Positions 9,513 to 19,495 of a DNA stretch of 27,921 nucleotides are shown here, one piece after another. This DNA comes from Penium margaritaceum (taxonomy: Eukaryota > Streptophyta > Zygnematophyceae > Desmidiales > Peniaceae). How positions within the stretch are numbered: position 1 is the stretch's first letter; the number at the start of each line of letters is the position of its first letter. The notes below the pieces were generated by a model. That model had not been told where the DNA came from. It worked only from the letters and a program-made list of their open reading frames with translations, and searched no databases. The stretch lies in contig SZWC01000098.1 of assembly GCA_023375785.1 (NCBI GenBank), positions 375,922 to 403,842 of the forward strand. Direction: 5' to 3'. Made by a program: the position numbers and the translations under genes.

Positions 9513-9603
9513 GATGGAGAAGGTGACAGTGCTGATAATGTGCCGTAGATAGAGGGCAGAAGTTGTTACTGATGGTACTGATGGTAAAATCTCAGATGGC
9601 GCA

Positions 9604-10193
9604 CGGATGGAACCTTGTGCGCTACAAGTGTAGGAGGATAGGACAGAAGCAGAGGAGAAGGTGACGGTGGAGTGGGAGCAAGGGTGGAACCACATGCGCT
9701 GAGAATGTTTCGGCGTGAGCGCAGGTCGTCGCAAAGCTGGCAATGCGACCGGGCGAATCCTTGTGCCGGGCGGAGCAGAAGCGGATGATGGCACAGGAAC
9801 GATGGATGATGGAGTAGGCGTAGGGGCAAAACCTCGTGCGTGGCTGAAATAGGGGGATAGGATGCGACAAGGGGAAGACAGAAGCCAACGCGCTGTAAGA
9901 AATCTGCTGCCGGCGTGGGTGAGGGCTGCGGCAAAAGCGGGTAGCTAGCCCGTGCAGACCCTTTGCTGGCCACAGATGCTGATGATGATTGCTGATGAGA
10001 AAGCGGAAGCTGATGATGTTGACGGCGTGGATGTAGGGACAAGCCGCGTGCAATGGAGAAGTTTCGGCGTGGATGTAAGTCGTCGCGGGACAGGAGATGC
10101 GACCGGGAAAATCCTTGTTTTGAGCGGAAAAGTAATGCGGAGGAGGAGGAGGGAACTGATGAATGAGTGGGCGTAGGGGCGGAACCACGTGCG
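9604..10193 (-). repeat. Internal repeat modules, set 1, of element C2
   Basis: Same four-module array as at 2308-2896, with the same order and spacing. GACCGGGCGAATCC (about 9747) and GACCGGGAAAATCC (about 10101) mark two of the cores on the plus strand. Confidence 0.72.
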
Positions 10194-10482
10194 CTAGAAA
10201 ACAATGCTGATGATGCGGAGGCGGCCCATATGATGCGGATGATGCAAAGGCTGGAGGACGGCGGATGACGATGGGATGAGGAAGACGGATGATGAGACTA
10301 AGGTGGCAGAGGCTAAGGGGACGAGGAGGACTGATGGCAGCAAATAAGGATGACACGAGGAATGGGGATGGATGATGATGCTGAAGGAAGAAGGTGGAGA
10401 ATTTGGCGAGTAGAGAGCGGCGGGATGAGTGGCAGCGTGGTAGGAGGGGAGAGCAAAGTAACCACTCCCTTTGCTTCCAGGA

Positions 10483-10692
10483 GAGTGACAGCTTGTTCCC
10501 CAGTTGGCCCTTTGGCGTGCAGAAAGACTGGTGGTGTCTGATATCCTGGGAGCTGGAGGAGGTTGGTTATAACAGAGGAAGTCAGGCAGCAGACAGAGGC
10601 ACTGGTCCGCTGATGTCAGGAGAGTGACGGCTTGTTCCCCAGTTGGCTCGGAATGGGAGTAGGAGGACTGGTGGTGTCTGATATCCTCATGG
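10483..10692 (-). repeat. Internal repeat modules, set 2, of element C2
   Basis: Two copies of GAGTGAC.GCTTGTTCCCCAG followed by GGTGGTGTCTGATATCC, about 140 bp apart, matching 3185-3395. Confidence 0.72.
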
Positions 10693-11171
10693 CGGTAGTT
10701 TGGCTGCAGCTGCTGACGAGGCAAGAGGAAGATGCGAGAGGACGGCTCGAGATAATGGACTGAAGATGATAGAGCATTGGAAGCAGATGCGGGAGATGAA
10801 GGAAGAGGATGAGGGCGAAGGTGCCGGCGGAGACCAAGGAGATGGGGAGCAGCAGAAGGTTGGTGACAGGAAGCTTCTAGGAAGATGACAGCAAGCGGCG
10901 GCTCGAGAGTGTTCTTGCGGCTCTTGTGGGCGGCACGTTATCAAGAGTTGGCCACGGGCACGGAAATGGGCGCAGAGCTTTCTCAGGATGATGTAGCGTT
11001 TCTTCAGCGTGAGAACTTTTCCAAGCGGTGCTCCTTGATGTCGGCTGCTGACGAAGCTGAAGTACACAAGGCGACAGTAGCGGCAGTAAAGGAATGCAAA
11101 TTGAAGCAATGAATAAGGGATGGCGATAAAGTGGTGACTAGGTTACGGGGCACCAGGTCATGTCGCCTGTT

Positions 11172-11183
11172 GCTCTGATACCA
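11172..11183 (-). other. Primer-binding site of element C2
   Basis: The minus strand reads TGGTATCAGAGC directly after the 5' LTR end TGACA. It is a perfect match to the complement of plant initiator tRNA-Met. Confidence 0.92.
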
Positions 11184-11843
11184 TGTCAGAAGAATGTAAG
11201 CGCAGGGAAGACAGTAGCAGAAGCATGCAGAAATATTGGAACATACACGAGTGCATCAGCATGGTGACATAAGCGAGTGTGGTCCCAAGATGCTAGTCGC
11301 GGGAGGTTGGATGAGGCCAAGACGTGAGGTAGTTGAGATAGACAAGTTGATGTGAGAGAGTCCTAGCGAGATGACTGATGGTTGGCTGAGTAGGAGAGCT
11401 GAGCGAAGGAGCCGCCATGGCTGAGCAAAGGGCTAAGAGAGGCTGGCCAAGGCAAGTAATGCGAGGTGTGAGCAGAGCAAAGACACGGCGGTGATGCCAC
11501 GGAACCAAAGGGGAACAGGATGCGAAGAACTGTTCAGGTTGAGCTGGGAGGGAATGAACATCCTCCTTATACCAAAGAAAAAACAGGACAAAGCATATGC
11601 AACGGCTTCTTGTACACTAGCCGGACGTGCGTGCGGTCGAGCCGCTTATTAGGGGATTACTCGGTATTGTGCCATTGATCGGTCTTTGCCGTCAACAGTC
11701 TGTGCTTGATGGAGACCAAGGTGGTTCATGCCGAGGCTTGAACCGTTATTGAAAGTGCTCAAAACTTCCGAAAGGAGAAGACCAAGAGGCTCCTGGTGAG
11801 AACCCATCAATTGTCCTGCCTTGAAAGAATCACAATTCTCACA
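11184..11843 (-). repeat. 5' LTR of element C2
   Basis: A 660-bp LTR, minus strand, beginning TGTGAGAATTG and ending TTCTGACA. It keeps the segment near 11459-11487 that the 3' LTR has lost. Confidence 0.9.
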
Positions 11844-12220
11844 AAGCCGGGGCATAGAAACCACAGTCCGGTCATAGAAACCCAAGCCGTATCACAAAAA
11901 ACCAAAGGGGGGTCACAGCAACCAAAGCCGGGTCACAGAAACCAAAGCCGGGTCACAGAAACCAAAGCCAAGTCACAGAGACCAAAGCCGGGTCAAAGAC
12001 ACCAAAGCCGGGTCACAAAACCAAAGCTGGGTCACACAAAGCAAAGCCGGGTCACAGAACCCGATGCCGGGTCACAGAAACAAAAGCCGGGTTACATAAA
12101 CCAAAGCCAGATCACAAAAACCAGAGCCGGGTCACACAAACCAAAGCCGGGTCACAGAAACCAAAACCGGGCCACAGAAACCAAAGCCGGGTCACAGCAA
12201 CTAAAGCCGGGTCACAGAAA

Positions 12221-12659
12221 CCAAAGCTGGGTCGCAGCAACTAAAGCCGGGTCACAGAAACCGAAGCTGGGTCACAGAAACTAAAGCCAAGTCGCGGAAA
12301 ACAAAGCCAAGTCACAGAAAGCAAAGTCGGGTCACACAAACCTAAGCCGGGTCACAGAAACCAAAGCTGGGTCGCAGCAACTAAAGCCGGGTCACAGAAA
12401 CCGAAGCTGGGTCACAGAAACCAAAGTCGGGTCACACAAAGCAAAGCCAGGTCACAGAAACCAAAGCCGGGTCACAGAAACCAAAGCCGGTCATTGAAAC
12501 CAAAGCCGGGTCACAGAAACCAAAGCTGGGTCACAGCAACTAAAGCCGGGTCACAGAAACCGAAGCTGGGTCACAGAAACAAAAGCCAAGTCGCGGAAAA
12601 CAAAGCCAAGTCACAGAAAGCAAAGTCGGGTCACACAAACCTAAGCCGGGTCACAGAAA
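12221..12659 (+). repeat. Local block duplications inside the satellite
   Basis: The block 12221-12360 recurs at about 12520-12659 (offset 299), and its first 60 bp also recur at 12361-12420 (offset 140). Diagnostic variants are CAACTAAAGCC, ACCGAAGCTGGG and GTCGCGGAAAACAAAG. This looks like unequal exchange in steps of several monomers. Confidence 0.85.
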
Positions 12660-13080
12660 CCAAAGCCAGGTCACAGAAACAAAAGCCGGGTCACAGAAAC
12701 CAAAGCCGGGTCACAGAAACCAAAGCCGGGTCACACAAACCAAAGTCGGGTCACTGAAAACAAAGCCGTGTCACAGAAACCAAAGCCAATATATAGAAAC
12801 CAAAACCGGGTCACAAAAACCAAAGCCGGGTCACATAAACCAAAGCCAGGTCACTGAAACCAAAGCTGGGTCACAAAAACCAAAGCCGGGTCACAGAAAC
12901 CAAGGCCGGATCACAGAGACCAAAGCCGGGCCACAGAAACCAAAGCCAGGTCAACAAACCAAAGCCGGGTCAACGAACCAAAGCCGGAGCACAGAAACCA
13001 AAGCCGGGTCACATAAACCAAAGCCGGCTCACATAAACCAAAGCCGGGTCACAGAAACCAAAGCCGGTCACAGAAACCAG

Positions 13081-13740
13081 AGCCGGGTCACAGAAACCAA
13101 AGCCGGATTACAGAAACCAAAGCCGGGTCAGAGAAACCAAAGCCCGGTCACAGAAACCAAAGCCGGATTACAGAAACCAAAGCCGGGTCAGAGAAACCAA
13201 AGCCCGGTCACAGAAACCAAAGCCGGATTACAGAAACCAAAGCCGGGTCAGAGAAACCAAAGCCCGGTCACAGAAACCAAAGCCGGATTACAGAAACCAA
13301 AGCCGGGTCAGAGAAACCAAAGCCCGGTCACAGAAACCAAAGCCGGATTACAGAAACCAAAGCCGGGTCAGAGAAACCAAAGCCCGGTCACAGAAACCAA
13401 AGCCGGATTACAGAAACCAAAGCCGGGTCAGAGAAACCAAAGCCCGGTCACAGAAACCAAAGCCGGATTACAGAAACCAAAGCCGGGTCAGAGAAACCAA
13501 AGCCCGGTCACAGAAACCAAAGCCGGATTACAGAAACCAAAGCCGGGTCAGAGAAACCAAAGCCCGGTCACAGAAACCAAAGCCGGATTACAGAAACCAA
13601 AGCCGGGTCAGAGAAACCAAAGCCCGGTCACAGAAACCAAAGCCGGATTACAGAAACCAAAGCCGGGTCAGAGAAACCAAAGCCCGGTCACAGAAACCAA
13701 AGCCGGATTACAGAAACCAAAGCCGGGTCAGAGAAACCAA
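13081..13740 (+). repeat. 60-bp higher-order repeat, 11 copies
   Basis: Units of three 20-bp monomers with diagnostic variants GCCCGGTCAC, GCCGGATTAC and GGGTCAGAG. The ten copies from 13141 to 13740 are identical. The copy at 13081-13140 differs at one base (GCCGGGTCAC). The first-copy array lacks it, so the expansion is recent. Confidence 0.97.
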
Positions 13741-14071
13741 AGCCGGGTCACAGAGGGTCCAAAGCCGGGTCACAAAAACCAAAGACGAGTCACAGAAACC
13801 AAGGCCGGGTCACAGAAACCAAAGCCGGGTCAAAGAAACCAAAGACGGATTACAAAAACCAAAGCTGGGTCACAGAAACCAAGGCCGGGTCACAGAACCC
13901 AAAGCCGGTTCACAGAAACCAAAGCTGGGTCACAGAAACCAAAGCCGGGTCACAGAAACCAAAGCCGGGTCACAGAAACCACACTCGGGTCACAGAAACC
14001 AGAGCCGGATCACAAAAACCAAAGCGGGGTCACAGCAACCAGAGCCAGGTCACAGAAACCAAAGCCGGTTC

Positions 14072-14545
14072 TGTCGCAAATGAAGAAGAGAAACCAGCTC
14101 AAAGACCGGAGCACATCCAAGCACCCACAATAAAAGAACCGCACAAATCTCGACAGACACGCACAACCAAGATCCGTGCACCAACACTTTTATGTCCCAA
14201 AGTCTCGGAGAGACCCAACGAGCTGCGCTCCGGCGAAACCATCGCAACACGTCTCTCGAAGAACACGAGCTAGCACTTCCACCTCGCAGGGGTTCTAGCG
14301 AAGCCCAAAGCAACACTACTTTAAGGTAGCTTAGATCAATGTACTCTTGCTTCCACTATTCTATCAATCAATCATTTCCCTTCCTCACTCTCGTAACCGT
14401 CATCACTTTGATCCTCGGTCAACTGCTTGTCTCGCATCGCTCACCTCCAGAACGTGTTACTGCCAACCTACTCAACTCATAACTTGTGCCAAGCAGCGCC
14501 ACGAGCCTTCCTGTGTCGCACTCTCCCCTCCTCAAAATCCTGACA
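14072..14545 (+). repeat. 5' LTR of element A2
   Basis: 474 bp, TGTCGCAAAT...ATCCTGACA, followed directly by the PBS. Its first 50 bp contain a stretch that resembles the satellite monomer (see findings). Confidence 0.93.
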
Positions 14546-14557
14546 TGGTATCAGAGC
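14546..14557 (+). other. Primer-binding site of element A2
   Basis: TGGTATCAGAGC directly abuts the LTR; perfect complement to the 3' end of plant-type initiator tRNA-Met. Confidence 0.93.
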
Positions 14558-14589
14558 ACTAGGTTTCCAGCCCTGGTTGACAGGCAATC

Positions 14590-15471
14590 ATGATTCCAGT
14601 GATCTTCTTCACAGTTGCAATTGTGCTTGTTTGCCTCCTTCCACCTCGCGCCACGCCAGACAATGACAATACGAACGGTGACACCGCACCTGAGCCCTCC
14701 ATTCTCGATGTCGCACAAGTCTCCATTCAAGATGGAGAGCCTCCTCCGCTCACTCTTCCCGCAACATCTGACACCCTCTACATCGAACAAGTTCTCGACT
14801 CAGGGTATGCTATTCATGCTTCCAAAGATGCTGACGTCACCACACCACTGGCAACACCACTAACCATCACCGGTGCCACCAAAGGAATGACATCACTCTG
14901 CCGCTACTCCGCTACTCTCACATCTTTGGCAGCACCAAGTGGACGGATCCGGGGTTACCATACTCCTGACCTACGGCACAATCTCCTCTCTATTCATCAA
15001 CTCCAAAATGAAGGTGTAAACATCTTCTTCCCCGCCTATGGTTCGGAAGCCCAACTGACGACAGCTGATAACAAACCGCTGGCAACCTTCACTGTTCGCA
15101 ACAACCTCTATCGACTGTAGATTCCTCACACAACAGCAATCTTTGCTGTTGAAGCTGACACTCAACCCTCCAGCTGTGACTGTCGTAGCCTCTCACGTCC
15201 TCTACTCCTGCATCATCACCGCCTTGGTCATCCAAATTTCAATGCGCTTCTCCGTCTTGAGGCCAAAAATATGGTAAAAGGCCTGTTATTGCTCTCCCCA
15301 CTAACTCATCTTGCAAGACCACCTTGCACTTCTTGCACTCCTGGGAAATTAAAAGCGTCCCCTCACCCTCCTCGAGCCGCTTGAGCAGCAAGACCTCTCG
15401 ACATCCTCCACATGGATCTTGTGGGACGAATTCGTCCCACCTCCTTTCAAGGCTATGAGTACTTCCTCAAC
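14590..15471 (+). pseudogene. Copia protease, pre-integrase and truncated integrase of A2
   Basis: One continuous frame with two in-frame stops (TAG 15118, TGA 15382). VLDSGYAIH (D70-S71-G72) is the retropepsin active site, which normally cleaves the polyprotein. HTPDLRHNLLSIHQL and NNLYRL close the protease to pre-integrase segment. After the first stop, HHHRLGHPNFNALL and PPCTSCTPGK supply the His and Cys pairs of the integrase zinc-binding domain. HMDLVGRIRPTSFQGYEYFL begins the integrase catalytic core, where the Asp of HMD is the expected first catalytic residue. Similarity stops at about 15471. The rest of the core and the C-terminal domain are deleted, and the frame runs on into unrelated Ser/Thr-rich codons to 15813. 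Gag is missing upstream. Non-functional. Confidence 0.9.
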
Positions 15472-15709
15472 ACTCCACCAACCCTCTCTCCTACACACAC
15501 TCCCACACAACCACGACCAATGGCACTACCACACTCACTCCTCTCACTCCTGATGATGATTTCGAAACCATTTAGAACATCTGCCAACGCTCGGACGACC
15601 ACTTTGCTTAGCAGCAGCAGTCCCTCCTCCAGCCGCAGGAGCACCAGCACCAACAACAACAGTAGCAGACACAAAAGAAACTACAGCAACCACAACATCT
15701 GGGGCACCA
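15472..15709 (+). other. Remnant between integrase and reverse transcriptase of A2
   Basis: Low-complexity DNA rich in AGCAGC/CAACAA and ACAC tracts, giving Ser-, Gln- or Thr-rich peptides depending on frame. No integrase core residues are visible. It probably combines a deletion scar with the variable Pro/Ser-rich linker usual before copia reverse transcriptase. The reading frame changes across it (frame 1 before, frame 2 after). Confidence 0.6.
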
Positions 15710-17229
15710 GTGTTGAGAATGACACCAGGAGCAGAACCGGTGCTCCGACGGTCTACCAGAAACAGAGCAGCAGCCTCACTTATCACCCTAACCGACACAG
15801 ACGGAGACCTTGACATCCAGGAAGATCGCCAGGTGGAGCTTCTTCGAACCTCCTTCCTCCCCTCCTGGATTGCAGCAGGAGACGGTCTTAACTCTCTTCG
15901 ACGACCAACTCCTGCCATGAATCCTTGACAACGACGCTATCCTCGCCTTCCTCTACTCATCACCACCATTACCACAGCTCCCATTGCCACCCCCAGCACA
16001 TATACAAAAGCTGTAAATGGGCCCCAAGCAGACCAATGGCGGGCTGCCATTGCCAACGAACTGGCCTCCTTCAAGGCTACCTCCACCTACACTGACGTAC
16101 CTTGACCAGCCCACACCAATGTGGTTGCAGGGAAATGGGTCTTCCATGTCAAGACTCATCTGGGGAAGCCACCAGAATTCAAAGCTTGCTATGTGGCAAA
16201 GGGGTTCTCACAGCGATATGGCGTGGACTTCTTTGACACCTTCTCACCCACTGCCAAACTGACCACCCTACAAGCCCTACTACACATTGCAGCCACTAAA
16301 GACATGGAACTACATGCCATGGGCGTGTCCACAGCCTTTCTCCAAGGAGATCTGAACAAAACTATCTATCTGGCGTTTCCGGAAGGCTACACACCAGACC
16401 AGACTTACACTGTTTGGAAGATACATCGCCCAGTCCATGTGCTCAAACAATCTCCTCGAGAATGGCATGCCAAACTCCAAGCAACTCTCCTTGACCTGGG
16501 ATTCACAATTTCCACTGCCGATCCCAGTCTGTTCCTACTTTCTCGACCAGATGAGCAGACCTATACTTTGGTCTATGTGGACGATCTTGCTCTCGCCTCC
16601 AACAATCCCCGTGCTCTCTAGGATCTGAAACAAGCACTCATGGGACATTTCACCATGAAAGACCTTGGGGAACTGACCCATTATGTGGGAATTGACATCA
16701 AGAGGGACCGAGAGAAGCGAATCATCACTGTGTCCCAAGAGCCCTACATTGCCTCACTCTTGAAGCACTTCGGGCTTGAGAACAGCAACGGAGCTCCAAC
16801 TCCCATGACGGTGGACCACAAACTTATTTCACAAGCATACACCATCTCATCGCCTTCCCCAGAACCCTATCCTAAACTGGTGGGATCACTGATGTATGCT
16901 ATGGTCTGCACTCGCCCCGACCTTGCTTTCCCCCTCAATGTTCCGTCATGATACGTTGGAGACGGCAACCACAGTGACCAACACTGGAAGGCAGCAAAGC
17001 GAGTTCTGAGGTAACTATGAGAGACTGCCTCCTTCTATCTTGAGCTGGGAGGAACTCAGCCGATAACATTGGAAGGATACAACGATTCCTCCTCGGCAAA
17101 TGATCAAGCCAACCAAAAATCGTCACAAGGCTACAGCTTTTACCTCGTCTCTGGACTGATCAGCTGGCGATCCACTAGGTACTCTTTTGTTTCACTTTCA
17201 TCGTGTGAAGCAGAACTATACGCAGGTAC
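15710..17229 (+). pseudogene. Copia reverse transcriptase and N-terminal RNase H of A2
   Basis: One frame runs without a frameshift from the linker motif LRRSTRNRAA (about 15740) to the edge of element B. Recognisable copia RT parts in order: QADQWRAAIANELASF, VVAGKWVFHVK, VAKGFSQRYGVDFFDTFSP, STAFLQGDLNKTIY, LKQSPREW, LVYVDDLALAS (YVDD at 16574-16585), KDLGELTHYVGIDIKRD and CTRPDLAF. RNase H follows with LEGYNDSSS, LISWRSTRYSFVSLS and SSCEAELYAG. In-frame stops are at 15926, 16103, 16619, 16949, 17012 and 17018. The first catalytic Asp position of RT (before VSTAFL) is Gly, codon GGC at 16322-16324, while YVDD is intact. With six stops, a catalytic substitution and a 3.6-kb insertion this is a dead gene. 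Confidence 0.94.
17225..17229 (+). other. Target-site duplication of element B, left copy
   Basis: GGTAC here is repeated at 20803-20807 on the other side of element B. A 5-bp duplication is typical of LTR retrotransposon integration. Removing B and one copy keeps the RNase H frame of A2 open across the site. Confidence 0.95.
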
Positions 17230-17862
17230 TGTCAGAATTATTCCCGTAAACCTGACAGGACTCACACCAGCTGGAGAATAAATTCTCAATAATGGTTCAG
17301 CTCTGACTTGAACCACCTCGATCGACACACTAGCCGTTTTCAATGCACTAACCGTTGTCGGCACCTTAGCTGGCAAACGGCTATCGGACCGAGTGATCCC
17401 CTAATAAGTGGTCACCCCGCAAGCGCATCCGGCTAGCGCACAAGAAGCCATTGCTCATTTGCTCTTGTTCCATTTGTATACGGAGGATATTCATTCCCTC
17501 CAGTTTAACCAGAACACTTCTGCTCATCCTGTTCCCCCTTGGTTCCGCGGCTTCGCCGCCGTGTCTTCGCTCTGCTTGCTCCTCGCATTTGCTGTCTTTG
17601 CAAGCCCCTCTCAACTCTTCACTCTGTCACTCTCGTCCCTTTGTTCATCTCCCTTACTCCGCCAACCATCACTCATCTCGCCAGTACTCTCTCTCACAAC
17701 AACTTGTCTACCTTGACTGCCTCGCGTCTCAGCCTCTATCAGCCTCCGCGACTAACTCTTTGGACCGCTCTCGCCTACGTCACTGTGCTGCATACGCTTG
17801 CGTGTTCCAACGCTTCTGCCTGCTTCTGCTGCTGCTGCTCTTGTGTCTGCATTCCTCTGACA
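17230..17862 (+). repeat. 5' LTR of element B
   Basis: 633 bp, TGTCAGAATTATTCC...CTCTGACA. Near the start is an inverted repeat GAGAAT-AA-ATTCTC (17274-17287) that contains AATAAA. The same element is kept in the 3' LTR at 20213-20226. The sequence CCCCTAATAAG and the GTCCGGCTAG-like block about 30 bp downstream are shared with the C LTRs. Confidence 0.93.
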
Positions 17863-17874
17863 TGGTATCAAAGC
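17863..17874 (+). other. Primer-binding site of element B
   Basis: TGGTATCAAAGC directly follows the LTR. It has one mismatch (A for G at position 9) to the initiator tRNA-Met complement found in A and C. Confidence 0.88.
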
Positions 17875-18108
17875 ATCAGGCAACATCACCTGGTGCCCTG
17901 TAACTGCATCATCACTCTGCCGCCATCTTCCCTCCATCGCTTTCTCCTGCAATCTTTTGCCATCGCTACCGTCGTCTTGCGCCTCGCTGCTTCGCCAGCA
18001 ACTGGCATTAGCAGCTCTGCCTGATGAGTTCTCTACACTGAAGAAACACCTTGTCATCCCAAGGAAGCCCTGCACCCATTTGCGCGCCCGTGGCCAGCAA
18101 CCGGTGAC

Positions 18109-19068
18109 TTGTTGCCCACATCAGTCGCAATCACCTCTCGAGCCGTCGCCTACCATCAACTACCAAGACGCTTCCTGCCGTCTGCCATCCACCGTCCCTC
18201 ATCTACCTCCGCCAGCATCTCCTCCTCTTTCATCCTACCTCAGCAGCTTCATCTGCTTCTTCCTCGCCGTCATCCCCCAGCCCGCCAGCATCCATCTTCT
18301 CGAGTCGCCCTCTCGCATCGCCTTCTTGCCTTGTCAACAGCTGCAGCCAAAACTGCCGCCGTCAGGATATCGGACACCATTAGTCTTCCTGCTCCTACTT
18401 TCAAGCCAACTGGGGAACAAGCCGTCACTCTCCTGACATCAGCGGTCAAGTGGACCTGCCCGCTGCCTGACTCCCTCTGCCGCAACCAACCTCTTCTAGC
18501 TGACAGGATATCGGACACAACAAGTCTTCCTCCCACCCATTTGCGAGCCAACTGGGGAACAAGCCATCACTCTCCTGAACACAAGAAGAAGTGGTTGTGT
18601 CACTCCATCTCCCCGCTGCGTCGCGTCTCATCGCATCTCCCTACGCCTGTATCGCTCCCTACCTCTCCTCTTCAGCATCATCATCAGTCTTCTGCCTTCG
18701 CTCCTCGCGTCATCCTCATCAGCTGCCATCAGTCCCTCCTCCTCCTCCTCGCTCCAGTCTCCTCAGCCGCCTGTTCTTGCCTCATCTCCATCTCCTTGCT
18801 ATCAGCATCCTCCGTGCCGCCCTTGCATCAATCATCTTCATCAGCATCATCTCTTCACGCACGTGGTCCCACCCCTGCGCCCACTAATCAATCAATCGTT
18901 TCCTCCGCTTCTGCAAATCGCTTCCAGCTTGGCACAAGGATCCGTCCGGTCGCATCGCCTTTTTTGCGACGACCTATACCCACGCCGAAAATTCCTTTAG
19001 CGCACGTAGCTTGCCCTTGCACCCACTCCGCTATCGTCATCTGCCTGCATTTTGCCAGTAATCATTAG
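18109..19068 (+). other. Low-complexity open frame over the element B modules
   Basis: A 319-codon open frame, but its product is a Ser/His/Pro/Leu-rich low-complexity sequence with no domain. It follows the C/T-rich composition of the repeat modules, and overlapping long frames exist in other registers. I do not support it as a gene; it is noted because it is the longest open frame in element B. Confidence 0.3.
18363..18575 (+). repeat. Internal repeat modules, set 2, of element B
   Basis: Two copies of a module of about 144 bp, each with GGATATCGGACAC (18363 and 18507), AGTCTTCCT, and AGCCAACTGGGGAACAAGCC followed by TCACTCTCCTGA. This is the plus-strand form of the set 2 modules of C1 and C2. 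Confidence 0.78.
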
Positions 19069-19395
19069 CATCTGTGATCGACACAAGGATCTACACGAGC
19101 TAGCTGCCCGTTTCCGCAACAGCCTGCACCCACGCCACTAGCATATTCCTCGCGGCGCGTTGGCACCTGCCTTCCCCTTGCCGCATCCTACTCCCCTATT
19201 TCAATCACGCAGGTGGTCTCTCCCCTGTGCCCACTCCATCATCCATCCTTCCTCCGCCATTATCCGCATTCGCTGTGCTCGGCACAAGGACCCGCCCGGT
19301 CGTATCGCCTGTTCCGCGATAGACTGCGCCCACGCTGAAAACATCCGTCGCGCACGAGGTCACGCCCCTACGTCCACTCCATCATCCATCGCTTT
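18857..19395 (+). repeat. Internal repeat modules, set 1, of element B
   Basis: Three to four copies of a module with CACAAGGATCCGCCCGGTCG-like cores (about 18934, 19082 and 19283), a CC..CGCCCACGC(C/T)GAAAA-like middle and a GCGCACG end followed by CCCCTGCGCCCACTCC. It is the same unit as in C1/C2 (2308-2896 and 9604-10193). The middle copy is the most decayed in both families. Confidence 0.75.
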
Positions 19396-19495
19396 TCTGT
19401 CACTCAGCACTTCTCATCAATCATCCGTCACCTTCTATCAGCAAACCTCACAACCTCCCGGGTCTGCGCTAACATTTTCTCAGCAACACCAATAG

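Larger units (their letters stand above)
8073..11843 (-). mobile_element. Non-autonomous LTR retrotransposon C2 (minus strand)
   Basis: The duplicated copy of C1, 3771 bp, with the same parts: 5' LTR 11184-11843, PBS 11172-11183, internal region 8718-11171, polypurine tract 8708-8717, 3' LTR 8073-8707. It has the same flanking residues as C1 (AATACC and AAGCC), so it arose by segmental duplication and not by a new insertion. The 5' LTR end TGACA is intact here, unlike C1. The gag-like frame is interrupted. Confidence 0.88.
11844..14071 (+). repeat. 20-bp satellite array between C2 and A2
   Basis: About 111 monomers, homologous at both ends to 4547-6761 but rearranged inside. It holds locally repeated blocks at 12221-12659 and the 60-bp higher-order array at 13141-13740, neither of which exists in the first copy. 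A marker monomer AGGGTCC is at 13754. No gene is present. Confidence 0.97.
7784..15078 (+). repeat. Tandem segmental duplication, copy 2
   Basis: Second copy of the 468-7768 block: satellite 7784-8072, element C2, satellite 11844-14071, then the A2 LTR and protease. Homology ends at 15078, where A1 is cut but A2 continues into its integrase, reverse transcriptase and 3' LTR. Copy 2 therefore keeps the ancestral right-hand continuation and the A1 end is the derived breakpoint. Confidence 0.88.

Noticed and set aside
15412..15813. 133-codon ORF rich in Ser/Thr as a separate gene
   Set aside because: Its first 20 residues are the integrase start of A2; the rest is read-through of the deletion scar and linker in the wrong frame.
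17408..18436. Several ORFs of 100-160 codons in element B LTR and leader
   Set aside because: They overlap in different frames, follow the C/T-rich composition, cross the LTR/PBS boundary, and have no recognisable domain.
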